Origin: Mesostigma viride
Lineage: Eukaryota; Streptophyta; Mesostigmatophyceae; Mesostigmatales; Mesostigmataceae
Assembly: GCA_009746045.1 (NCBI GenBank)
Contig: RPFO01000497.1
Coordinates: 459,001-523,000, forward strand
DNA length: 64,000 nt
Reading direction: 5' to 3'
Of this stretch, positions 41,701-52,193 are shown piece after piece. The translations under genes and the position numbers were made by a program. Below the pieces are notes generated by a model that was given only the letters and a program-made list of their open reading frames with translations, made no database searches and was not told where the DNA came from. The first letter of the stretch is position 1, and every line of letters begins with the position of its first letter.

Positions 41701-44415
41701 CATGCACAAAAAATAGCCAGTGATTAGAGCGAGGCCTAAGCTGAGGCTCAGCGCTGGGGGTATGAAAACGTCCCATCCAAGCAATGCGTGTGTAAGGCCC
41801 TGCTGCTTGGCAATAAGCATATCCTTGTCTCGTTGATATCCGATAGCGCTCACCACGACAGCACAACATGGCAGGGGCTGTCCAGGCACAGAACCTGGCT
41901 TGACATGCCGCGCCGCGGCATGGCACGTGATACTGTCACTGAGTGGCCAAACTTTGGAAGAGTCTATTATGTGCGGTTCATGAAATTGATGGCAATTGGA
42001 CGAGGATCCCACGTCGACAAAGCAAGGCAAGCCATGGCACGGCATGGCACCAGCCGTGCTGTGGCACAGCTTCAGGGTTCAGGGTTTTACACACAGATAG
42101 GCAAGCTCCAGCCTTGACAAAGGTGCTGTGTTATTGGTCGCAGATCCGCAAAACCACCCACCGAGAATGGGTGCATCATCTATCACCCCCTACCTGTGGC
42201 TTGGCACAGGGCTCCTGCTTGAGGCCGGGCGCTGGCAACCGCGCACTGCTCGGGTATCCCTTATCCTCGTTCTCCACCTTCACCTTCACGTTGCAGTCGC
42301 CCCAGCTGGGGGGCCCTTCCACCTTCACCCTCGATCTGTATCGGCGGTCGTCCTCTTCCCGCTGGAACCGGGCGCCGCGCCACCCCCCTTGCTCCAGCTT
42401 GGACCTCTTGGCGTCTGCGGCAGGTGCGAGCACGTGCCAAGGCAAATGCATGTGTGTCACCGGGTCAAGCTGATGTCATTGAAGGGGGAAAGAAAGCTTG
42501 CCGCCGCGCATGCAGGCATCTAGCTAGGCAGGCGAGTCCCAAACTCACATCATTTGCCACCATAGTTCCACCGCAGCACAGCCGCTAAGCCTCCCCCACC
42601 CACCGCTGGTGGCTCGCGCCACCTTTACCCCGGTCTTCCCCTCGCCCCTCGCGTTGGGGAAACTCCTCCCCATCCGACGGCCCCAACCCCTTGCGTCGCG
42701 TCTATGCCTATGCCTCGGGTAACTCTGTGCGGTTTTCGGATACAAGTGTGCATTTATTGGGATGCATCTGTGCGGTTTTCGGACACATGTGCGCGTTTTT
42801 TCGGATCAATCTGTGCGGTTCCACGGGTATGCATACCTGACCGTCGGGCCATGCGATTCGATATCTGGCGGCCTGGCATTTATGGGATTCGCAATCGGTG
42901 GGATCGAGGGAGCATTCTGGGGGATGGGCACAAACTAGCCCTCAAGAAAGGAACCAGGAGAGGTAGGATCGTGGGTCCAAGCTAGCTACAGGTGCTTCAG
43001 AGCCAGCCAGGCCAAAAGAACGAGCAAAAATAAATGTTCGGCGTAGTATGGGATGGCGTATGTTTTGTGCAAAGTTGCAAGTGGTTAACAAAGCCTTTCT
43101 GGGAGCACAAAGCCATGTCTTCTGCACGCAGCTGACGGGACACGACTACGCAACACTCAACGGCCATGGCTTATGGTCCCAACTGGTACCCTGGGGCAAC
43201 CACCTTTTGAGAGCGAGAACCAGCTCCGGGGGCAGCTCCAGTTTCATACGTACCTGCTGCAGATGGGCGTGGTGGCTCCCTGTCCTGTTCCAGTGGGAAC
43301 AAGACCTTCTGACCGCCGACCTTCTTCACCTGGCAATGCCACCACAAATACAAAGTGAGCCAAGGAGCCACCGCAAATACAAAGTGAGCGAACCAAGGAG
43401 GCACAGTTCATCAACGCATCAAATGCGGATCCAAAAACGTATGCACAGCCGCATGAGTGCGACACAGTCGTCCAAAAAAAGCGTCTGCTTTTGTCTACGC
43501 GGAGGGGGATAGGTTGTAGTGGCCGACTACCACACACCCATGCATGTGTGGGACACAAGGAATCATCAAATTGTTGCGTGCGGTTCTAAGAAGCGATGAT
43601 CCTTGAAAAAAGAAGATCTGACAACGCAGAGGTGCAAGAAACTCCTTTCTGCGCCAACCAGAAAGCCTTTTCTGTGTTTTTGTTAAATAAGCATCCTCAG
43701 AAGGGCAGGAGTTGGCTTGAAATGGGAGCTACTGGCTTTGTTTTAAAGGGTACACGATTCAAAGATGTTTTCCAAGGTGATGGCATGATAACTGGAATTC
43801 AGACTAAAAATAGGTTATATGTGCGCTACATGGGATATGCGTAGGTAATGTACGCGCTTTTGGCGGTCCCTACATGCAGACTATTTCAGATTTGGCATCA
43901 AGCATGCTCCTGTGGACCATTAATGATTTCACATGCACAAAATAACCAAGTGGACAATGTCAGGCAGCGTGCGTGCGAACGCGGGAAATTTATGACAAAA
44001 TACTCGCGTATGTAAGTAAAATGCATTAATTCAACATGTTGTAGCCTTCCAATAATCCTTTTTAATCTCAACATCCTAGCTCCTTTCCTAAGCACGCTGT
44101 CAGCGTAGGTGCTGGGAGTAGGCATCTGGGAGGAAGCTTCGACGCGATTCCCAGAACATCCAATATACGAGAAAAGTGAGAACGTAATACCTGGCATATG
44201 TGCGAGATATGAGCAGCAAAATCCGTCCGGTCCTTCAACCCAGCTGCGACATGATCCAGTTTTTCTCCGTCGAAACTGTCTTTGTAATGATCGTCCAAAG
44301 TTTGCAGTTCGACGCCGTCGAGACCTGCTTCTTGCAAGTACCCTGGGAGCCACTCCTCTAACTTAGAGACGTAATAACGTCGTATCTCATCCGTGGTGCC
44401 TACAGGCGGTGCCAT
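35713..44415 (-). CDS. Gene A: LOTUS/OST-HTH-like and coiled-coil protein, seven exons
   Basis: Exons with GT-AG borders and matching phases: 44415-44191, 43329-43254, 42414-42194, 41116-40991, 40626-40330, 39740-38952, 36414-35713; about 811 residues. Exons 1-2 form a LOTUS-like domain (LEEWLPGYLQEAGLDGVELQ, HISHICQ then VKKVGGQKVLFPLEQDREPP). Exon 3 begins DAKRSKLEQ and holds VKVEG, VKVKVEN and LKQEP, SUMO-consensus-like sites. Exons 5-6 are long coiled coil (QQVERTAAERDAATREL; KEKLRGQVTGGKVRLAKEKK). Exon 7 is acidic, with AYEVPDSEDES and VSVKREQP as in gene B. It shares exon 1-3 borders and phases 0 and 1 with gene B. The C-terminal end after KKQPPGALAVFLG is uncertain. Function unknown; a nuclear or RNP scaffold is inferred. 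Confidence 0.75.
36618..38513. repeat. (GGA)n trinucleotide array, about 1.9 kb, in the last intron of gene A
   Basis: Almost pure GGA with scattered phase slips (GA or extra G, for example 36720, 36848, 37067, 37588, 38401) and one T at 37024. On the sense strand of gene A it is a (TCC)n polypyrimidine tract that ends about 200 bp before the acceptor at 36415. Frames of up to 766 codons through it (Gly/Glu/Arg or Ser/Pro/Leu runs) are artefacts. Confidence 0.97.
38514..38560. repeat. (GAA)n tail of the GGA array
   Basis: AGAAGAAGAA for about 47 bp, an edge where GGA has become GAA. The whole block stays purine-only on the plus strand. Confidence 0.95.
42724..42825. repeat. Degenerate 40-45 bp repeat in intron 2 of gene A
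   Basis: CTGTGCGGTTTTCGGA occurs at about 42725 and 42770 and, altered, at 42810, each followed by ACA or AT and TGTGC. Confidence 0.7.
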
Positions 44416-45225
44416 GTTAGTCAGACATGTATATAGTATGGCAGTAATTGAGTGAGCCTTTCTTTAAAAAATCGGGTACGATTCTCGGTGGAGGCTATGC
44501 CATGGTTATTCAATCCCCGGACTGACACGCGCAAGCTGCCATGGAAACAAATGAGGCCAGAAGAATAAACCAAATATGCGTGCTCTCGTCGTCAGCTCGA
44601 CCTAGTGCGGCATGGCGACGGCCCTCGCGGCTGTTGCTGGAAGGCACTTGTCTCCATAATTGTTGGAGATAGACCTACAAATTCGGCTATCGGGACGATT
44701 GTATCCGATTCATCTATAGTTGTATCTAACAAATGCATCACACAACCGTATTCCTGATACGACTGCCGCACTCGCAGAAGTAGTAGGTACTTGCCCGGTT
44801 GATACCAGCAAGCGAGCAAGCCCAGTGCCCAACTGCCCATGCTGGCCATGCCCGCTGTGCTCGTCATGGATTCTTCAAGACTCGGTGGAAGTGAATAAAC
44901 GACACGTCTCACCCCAACCCTTTGGTAGGATTGTAATTGTGCCTGGCAGGAAAGTCCATTTTAATGTTGGCGTAGTGCATCGCAAGTTTCCAGACCTCCG
45001 CTATCTCTTGCTGGAATTTAACATGTTGTTTTCATTATGCCCTGATTTGCAAGAGAAGTTACTTTGCCTGAGCTGGCACCACCACGCCACTAATTGATGC
45101 CCCCGGCACGTTTGTAACATTGAAGCTGAGGTGTCCAGTCTACAGCTTCTGGCAGACATTGGCAATCTTTCCGGAGCCCATAAATAGGAAAGGATTATTT
45201 TCATCGAGTGTTTTGTGGCAAAAAA
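44416..45225. promoter_or_regulatory. Divergent intergenic region between gene A and the membrane-protein gene
   Basis: About 810 bp separate the two start codons on opposite strands, so it should hold both promoters. A TATATAG word lies at 44428-44434, 12-20 bp from the gene A start codon, too close to be its TATA box. No clear regulatory motif otherwise. Confidence 0.4.
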
Positions 45226-47671
45226 ATGACGACTACAGGCACCGGAGATGGTTCTTCGGATCAAAATGTGATCGACATATTGCAGCAGATAAGCGATCAG
45301 TTGGGGGCCGTGGAAGAAGATATGAAAGCAAACCCGACGGCGCACAGCAATCGGAGACGTCGGCAGGAGCGTCTGGTATGTATCATTCGGCATTAAGCCC
45401 AGTGTAGCAACGCGGCAGCGACCAATTGTATTCCAGTATATGTGTGCCTGGTATGAACGTTCGACATGGTTGCGATTCATTTGCTCAGGCACCAGGCGTA
45501 ATGCCGTTTGTCCGCACCTAGTAGAAGCTATTATCACACATCCCAGCTGTACTTCTGTGCAAGATCCATTTTGCTACTTAGCAGGATAATGTCCCGAACG
45601 CTATTCAAGTGTGCGAAGCTGCATGTACATCAACGCTGTGAAACCGTATTCCTTGTCTGTGACTGGTGCGTTGCATCTGCTCCCTTGCTCTTGCTTTTAT
45701 CAGGATGGAGGCCGAGATGACGGCTTGTCAAAATCCAGGCCCAAGAAGAAAAGCCGGCTGCGCAGCAGTTTCAAGTGTGGCTGCCTCTTGCTTGTCATTG
45801 CGCTGGCCGTTATTTATAACGCCGCCATGATCCAGCGGTTCAAGGCCATCGCAGGTGCGTGCTGATCGCAGGGCTATCCATTACCTGCCTGCAGCTCTTC
45901 TTCACCTGGCTGCAGCGTCCCTTCACCACTTGCCTGTAGTGCTGCCTGGGGAAACCTTATACCTGGGTAGAAAAGACAACAGGCCAGTTCCGTCATGGTC
46001 TTGGTAGGCTACTGTTTTTTTAGGGAAGAATCACCAGCTAATTCATGGCCAATGGTCGCCGCTAGCACCGTTGCTAGATGTGGCCCTGTCTGGGTAGCTG
46101 TACTCTTCACAAGCGCGCTCCTTTTTCTGGGCAAAGCCTGCATGTTGCTTTTGTTTATCAATTTCTGGGCAATTGATTTTGTTTCACTTTGTAATGGCTA
46201 AACCTTGCCCGGTATTTTAAGGATGGCATTTTGAGGATGGCCGATGGGAAAAGGGGGGGCCGCGGGGAGTTGGGGGGGGGGGGGGGCGGTTGGACAGAGA
46301 GGATGGGGCAGAAAGGCCTCAGATGGTAGCGACAAGGACAGAGATGTAGGAAAGGGGGGGAGTTGTTCAGGACGGCAAGGTACACTTTGCCACATACTAG
46401 CACAAGTGCACAGCTATCTGACTCTGTGGAGTATCCTAACAAGGGGCCTTGTCATTAAATGGGGAGGGGAGGTCACGACGTTGTCTCCTGCCCATATTTT
46501 CGTGACCATATCTTATCCATATTAATGGCAATTCTCGCTTTCGTATAATCGATGACTGTCCTTTGACCCCTGTGTTCTGAATGGTTCAGTCCCTGTCCTT
46601 TTGCTGTGCTTGGTCGCTGCATTATTTTTGGTTGGACGTGGCCAGGCCGGTCGGGCCACCTGCTGGAGTCGATCACCCACGGCTTCTCGTGGAAACACCA
46701 CGGGAGTGCGCTGGCGACGCTGACGCCCACCACCAAGGTGTTCAAGGGGGCGGCATCCCACACGCATGACGACGCGGATGTCTCGGCACACGGGGGCGCC
46801 AGCGGCCAGGGTGCCACCAGGGACGTGAACGCGGGCGGTCTGGACAGCGCTGCCGCGGTATGATGGGTCACTCGGGTTGCAGCCACATGGCTATGGGTTG
46901 ATTGAGATGGGCTTAAGCGACCAAGGGCAAGCAGGCCATAAGGGCGCTCTGTGTATTCCTGTTTCGTGTGCCGTCAGTGGAAGATGGAAGAACATTGCTG
47001 TGTAATAGTGTCATATTGCAGCCTGGCAGGTTCACTAGCATGTAAGCCCCTATCTATGATTGCATGGAAGTGCAGGGGAAGGCATCAGTGATGGTGTGCC
47101 ACCTATGTAATCTCTCCTGCTTCTCATATCTGGCATCACATAACCCTTATGCCGATACGTTCGGACAGGCACGTCCTCGCCTGGCCCAACTATGTGGCTG
47201 CCAGTTCCTTCTCCGAAATCTCGCCTTTTGACTGCACTCCTTGAGCATGCTTGGTGTGATCTTTAAATATTCTAAACATGGTAGCCTGTGTCTTCACACC
47301 AGCAACTCAAGAGCTTGCTACTAACACCCACTGGCTGTCACCTCCCCTATCATGGGAAGATTTGCTGATGATTTTCATCCCATGCATCTGCATCACGTAC
47401 TTGCGCCTGCCCCATGCATGGCTATTCCGCTTGCTTCACCCGCCTCACCCGCCAGCAGGGTGTTGAAGGGATGGACGACGAGCACGCGATGGGCCACCAG
47501 GACTCGGCCGACAGCGACTACGAGGATGACGTGGACATGGGCAGTGAAGGCGGCGGCCAGGAGGGGGGCGAGGCGGATGGGGATGGCAGCGATGGTGATG
47601 ATGATGGGGAGGAGGATGGGGATGTAGAGGGAGGGAAGGGAGGCGAGGATGATGACACGAGTGGGGACTGA
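45226..47671 (+). CDS. Four-exon gene for a single-pass membrane protein with an acidic tail
   Basis: Exons 45226-45375, 45704-45854, 46646-46857, 47459-47671, all with GT-AG borders and consistent phases (0, 1, 0); about 241 residues. Exon 1: MTTTGTGDGSSDQNVIDILQ and a helix ending RRRRQERL. Exon 2: basic SRPKKKSRLRSSFK, then one hydrophobic segment CGCLLLVIALAVIYNAAMI (about residues 75-93), which by the positive-inside rule puts the N-terminus in the cytosol. Exon 3: SGHLLESITHGFSWKHHGSA and a His/Asp/Gly part. Exon 4 is almost entirely Asp, Glu and Gly. The acceptor of exon 4 is a NAGNAG (47454-47458), which could add one Gln. No known family recognised; the acidic tail may bind cations. 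Confidence 0.65.
46253..46288 (+). repeat. G-run cluster in intron 2 of the membrane-protein gene
   Basis: GGGGGGG, GGGG and a run of 14 G within 36 bp on the sense strand; suited to quadruplex formation in the pre-mRNA. Confidence 0.85.
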
Positions 47672-48380
47672 TTGGGGTTTTGGGTTCGTCGTCCTAAAAG
47701 TGCTCCTATGGCCATGGCAAAACGGTCTTCACTCAAAATGAGGGCTCCGAGGGGTCACGCAAAATGAAAAGTCCTAGGTCACGTAGCAGATATGTGTTGC
47801 AACCGGAGCCGCCAGCTACACGTAATTAACCAATGCACATGGAAGGTCTTACGTCTTGACAACTCTGGCCATGGAGCAATTCTTCCTCGACGCACAATAT
47901 TTCAATCATCACCTTACTATTGTCAAATAACTTGATAAGTCCAGGGGAAGAACAAACCTGACTGAGCCCAATCACGTTGTGGAGGCTAACGTAAGTTATC
48001 TAGAAGAAACGTGGTCTGCCTTTACAAACCGAGAGCAAAGCCAATGTGGTCGTTGTGCAATGCCAGCCCGTGCATGGCCCATCACAATTGGTCACTGGGT
48101 CAATGGATGTGCACGTTAGGTGTACCGGATACCACATGATCCAGGACGTTCAGTAAGCCAGGTTACATCGATCCCGCAATATACGCATGGTTGATTTAGT
48201 TAATTAGCTTCGGCTCTATGCCCCGGGCTGAACCGGATTTTCCGTACGTTCAGATCCAGCCGTGGGACCAACCCGTTTCACAACCTTAGGTATCGCTCGT
48301 GGACAGGTGTGTGCCCAGCTCCGTGGCATGCCCATGCGTATGACACGCAAGTACTTGCTTACTTACTTACTTAGGAGACC
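47672..48380. other. No feature seen
   Basis: Intergenic, no coding frame. A short (TTAC)n run at 48354-48374 precedes the LINE tail. Confidence 0.5.
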
Positions 48381-48690
48381 CATTAAATTAAATTTAAAAA
48401 AAAATAAATTATAACATGCCTCTGTTGGGAGATCATGTAGCACATATTTCTTGCTGGGTGGGTGGAGGTGGGAGAAGCCGCGCAATCGAACTAACCTAAC
48501 CCTAAGCTATATAGTCTAGAAAATCCTAACTACACTACTCAGCATGCAAAACGCCCCTTCCTCTTGGGGGGGGGTGGCTCGCCCACAAGGGCTGGCGTGT
48601 GAGCCTGGACAATCTTCTGCCACCGCTTCTTGTTCTGCATGGCAGACCATAGAAGGAAGAGGGAGTGGATGCGGTGTTCAAACTGGAGAC
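48381..48690 (-). mobile_element. LINE 3' end, same family as 31880-32402
   Basis: Minus strand: remnant of the ORF2 C-terminus (48690-48545), 3'UTR, hairpin at 48440-48412 (ATGATCTCCC / GAGGCATG type) and an A/T-rich tail at 48411-48381. The upstream edge at 48690 meets unrelated sequence that leads to a tRNA-like block. Confidence 0.7.
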
Positions 48691-48880
48691 CCATATTCTA
48701 ATCAGGCACTCCGCAAAGGTGAAAACCTTTGCGTTCAGTGCCGGGCCGCGGAAAACGCGGAAAACGCGATCTGCAAATGAATCCGACCGGAATCGAACTG
48801 GGGACCTCTCGCACCAATTTTGCTGACTATAGGACGGACGTCTCCGGTTACCATGGCATCGCCAACTGACACCTACAGTC
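48691..48880 (-). mobile_element. Possible tRNA-derived SINE head and body
   Basis: On the minus strand, AGTTCGATTCC at about 48799-48789 matches the Pol III B box (GGTTCGANTCC) in 10 of 11 positions. About 50 nt upstream, GTTGGCGATGCCATGG resembles an A box. The implied T stem pairs in only 3 of 5 positions and no good anticodon arm forms, so it is not a functional tRNA. An intervening body of about 90 bp links it to the LINE-type 3' end. Confidence 0.4.
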
Positions 48881-50408
48881 ATCCGCAAAAGTTCTCCTGT
48901 CCGGGGAGTGATGCAAGCCTTTCGGATTTGGTACTAGATAAATCACTCGAGATCTGTGTGTAGGAGTACCCATATAGCCGCGGAATCATGCCAGGGGGCC
49001 TAGTTCGCATCGGTGTAACGGTGTTGGAGCTACTTGAACTTTCGTGTTTTTCACGTCCCGGCGCGCTCTGCAGCATTCAGTTTACTATTTATTTGTTGCT
49101 TGCGCCTCCACATTACATCCCCGCGCGCACGTACCTAGGTTGGCGTCCGTCCACACATCGAAGTACCGGTACCCGGCCATTTACGCCACGGATTGAGTCA
49201 GCCAGTTCCGCAGAACTCGACTGCAGAGCCAGGAAAAGCTCCTGGCCGGACGTGGGCTCTGCTCATGCTTCTATGCGGCCAGTGTGCAACATACAGGGTT
49301 GCAAAAGAACTACACGTGCTCCGCGTGTCGGCCCCAACGGTCCACCGCGCATGTCGCATATCAGCTGGCCGGCTCAAATACATCTGAGCTGCGCGTCGTT
49401 GCCATCACGACGTTGCTGGGCGATTCGGAGCTGCTGCCAGTATCAGGATCTGCCGCAGTGCTCAGCCGGCAGCCCTTGCCGGTACACGGTGGCGCAGAAG
49501 ATTTCCACGGAGCTAGAAAAAATTCTGATATCTTGCAGGCCACTTGCATGGCTGCGGGGCTGGGGGATAACGTGGCTGACAAGGTGACGGCCCAGGTCGC
49601 CGGCACATGGACTGACAGATCATACGGTCGTCAGCACCCTAGATTTAGGGGCAGGTGGCCGGCAATTTATAGGCTGCGGACAAACAACCGGAGGCGCAGG
49701 TGGCGAACGCGCAGCCCCGAGCTACGCGTCCATGGCTAGCATGTGAAGCGATTCAGGACATCGCAAATAGCACCTCCTAGGCAGTCTCTCGGACCTTTGC
49801 CGTCCGACTGGGACAACAAGGTTGCAGCTTCGCCACCGCGACATTAAGTCTCCGCAATTATGTACGTGGTGGCCCCGCACCCGGGAAACGGGGCTCAGCC
49901 TACGACTCAAGGTTGGTGACGAACTTTCCTTCTAGTCAAGAGGACAGTGTCACAATTGACACAATCCGCCGCCTACCGGGGCGCGCGAATCGACGCACCG
50001 GTGGTGCTCGTGAGCTTACGCGCCCCGTCGGCAAGGATTACATGCATACTCCGCCAAGCCGGCCGGCTGGGCCAAGCTACCACGGGGCTTGGGTCGGGAG
50101 TCTCGAAGACAATCTGATTCCGGCGCATCTATAGATCTTCACGCCCGGTGAGGGACCGGCTGGCACAAGAGGAGTCACGCACGAAGAATTAAGGCCCCCG
50201 CGGACCGCGCGCGAAGAAGGTGCGGCTGCGGCACGGAAGCTAGGGCGACGCATGGGAATTGCGCGTGCCATGCGTGCATATGCATGCCATTTGCGGTTTT
50301 CCATTTGCGGGTATTTCCTCGTAAATGGTGGGAGAGCGATCGCAGCAATGGTGCTCACCACTAGACACTCCCGGCCAGTTAGGCTCGAAACACACGCCCT
50401 GATCAAGC
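48881..50408. other. Upstream flank of the plus-strand Copia-like element
   Basis: No gene recognised. It should contain the 5' LTR of the element that follows, but the 3' LTR lies outside the window, so the LTR cannot be delimited. Confidence 0.45.
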
Positions 50409-52193
50409 ATGCTGTTTCCGGCCCCACCGTCTAGGTCATCTAGTCGCTCTCCACGTAAGCCAGCCATAATTTCAATGCACAAGGTGGCCAGCGAAAGGCT
50501 GGACGGCAGGTTGGCTGAACACACCAGCCTGTTGTGTGCGGTCATCTATCATTTGCTCGATCAACCCTCGATTGAGCCGATGACCAGGAGGATGTGCGAG
50601 GCACTCCTTCCCGCCCTGCAGACCTTGCTGAGAGGCAAGAAGATCAGGGTGAATCTGGCCACGATGGTGGAGATGGTGCAGACGTTGCACCGGGTGTGCC
50701 TGCAGCAAGCAAGTATGTATCTCCCCACTTGGTTGCGTGTACAGACAGGTAGCCAGCAGGGGGGGGACGTGCAGCAGACAAGCTCATCTAGCAGTGAGGA
50801 TAGTGATGTCTCTCTCACCCCTACCTTTGAGCAATGGGAGGCAGCTAGGGCACGCAAGAGGCAGGCACAGAGTCAGGGTGTGCAGGGGGGCATGGACATG
50901 TCATCTTCACCAGCACATGTTGTGCAGGCACCTAACCCCCCAGTGCAGCCATGCAGCCACGCGTAGCAGGCCCTCACAGGTCTCACCTAGCATCCCAAAC
51001 ACTGCCAATGCTGCTACATCCCCAGGCAGGTCTTCTTCTCCCTCTCCCTCTTCACCCTCTCAGGACTGGCCAGTCTATAACGAGCATAGGCCAATTGACA
51101 GGATTATGGTGAGGGGGCTGCCAGAGGGGTATACTAGGCAGCAGGGTGCTCAGCTTCTTCTCTCTCTCAAGCTAGCTAGGGAGGAGCTGAATATCAAAAA
51201 CTGGTTTGGGGCACTCATGCAGGGTGATTTCTTCCACCAATCCAATCCCTCCATCCAGCACTTGGTGTCCATATACCAGCAAAGGTACCCCAGGTGGCAG
51301 GACACTCAGGGTAGGGAGCCATGGGAGAATTTTCTGCGTGATCTGCATGACCTGTTGTCTGCTCCCACCACTGTTGACATGTACTCTGCGTTTGACTGGG
51401 TGAAAACCTATAAGGTAGAAACTCAGAACTATGTAGCAGAGATCAAGAAGTGGGAACTTGCAGTGAAAGCCCACCCCGAGGTTAGCAAGCTAGATCACAA
51501 GTGGCTTGTACATTCCCTGCTCGAGAAGCTTAACCTTGATCGTAACACCTTTGCCATGATCACCACAGGCTTGGCCACCCATTGGGAGTCGATGAAAGAG
51601 GCTCTCGATTATGTTAAGCTAGCCTTGGGTCCCCTGTGTCAGGACTCAGCCCCTCCCCCCTCTACCTCTTCCCCCCCTGCTGTCAAGCGGACCGGGGGGA
51701 GGAATCAGATGAGGAGGGTAAGGCCAGGAAGGCCAAGGACAAGCGTCCTGTGACGCTAGGGGAGGTGAAGACTCTTATGAGTCAGTTTGTTAAGAGCCTC
51801 AAGGGCAAGGGCAAGGGCAAGGGCAAGGGCAAGGGCAAGGGGCAGGGGAAGGGGAAGGGTAGGTCATCCCCCCCAGGGGGGAACGCTAACAAGTCTTCTG
51901 GGGCTGGGTCCTCCACCCCCAAGAAGGATGTGAAATGTGTGCGTTGTGGGCGTCGTGGACACAGCAAGGACAAGTGCCACAAACACAAGGAGCACCTGGC
52001 GCACCTGGAGGTGCTCTGCCACAAGTGCCTGGGACCGCCTCACGGGGACCCCGCCAAGTGCACCAAGGAGCCGTGGCAGCCCCCAAATGTAAGTCCTCAC
52101 ACCCTCACACGTGTCATGATGAGTCGTGTCCCCTACACCACCCAATATCCAGCTCCACTGCCCAGGCAGGGACACAGGATGGGAGGATGTTGA
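50409..52193 (+). pseudogene. Gag of the plus-strand Copia-like element, frameshifted
   Basis: The first frame (50409-50966; a likelier start is MHKVASERLDG at about 50478) is helical and ends in Ser-rich sequence. Coding continues one frame over (to 51753) with DRIMVRGLPEGYTRQQGAQL, NWFGALMQGDFFHQ and SAFDWVKTYKVETQNYVAEI, which parallels the Gag of the minus-strand element (ALKRLRDGRADKDSELIGKF; KFRAVFCSTTKHPNIANLVR). A third frame (51636-52193) has a Lys/Gly run and a CCHC zinc knuckle CVRCGRRGHSKDKC, then CHKCLGPPHGDPAKC. Knuckle plus capsid-like helices define a retrotransposon nucleocapsid. Two frame changes make it a pseudogene or reflect indels. Confidence 0.75.

Noticed and set aside
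48780-48870. Functional tRNA gene on the minus strand
   Set aside because: Good B box, but T stem pairs in only 3 of 5 positions and no anticodon arm or matching acceptor stem forms.
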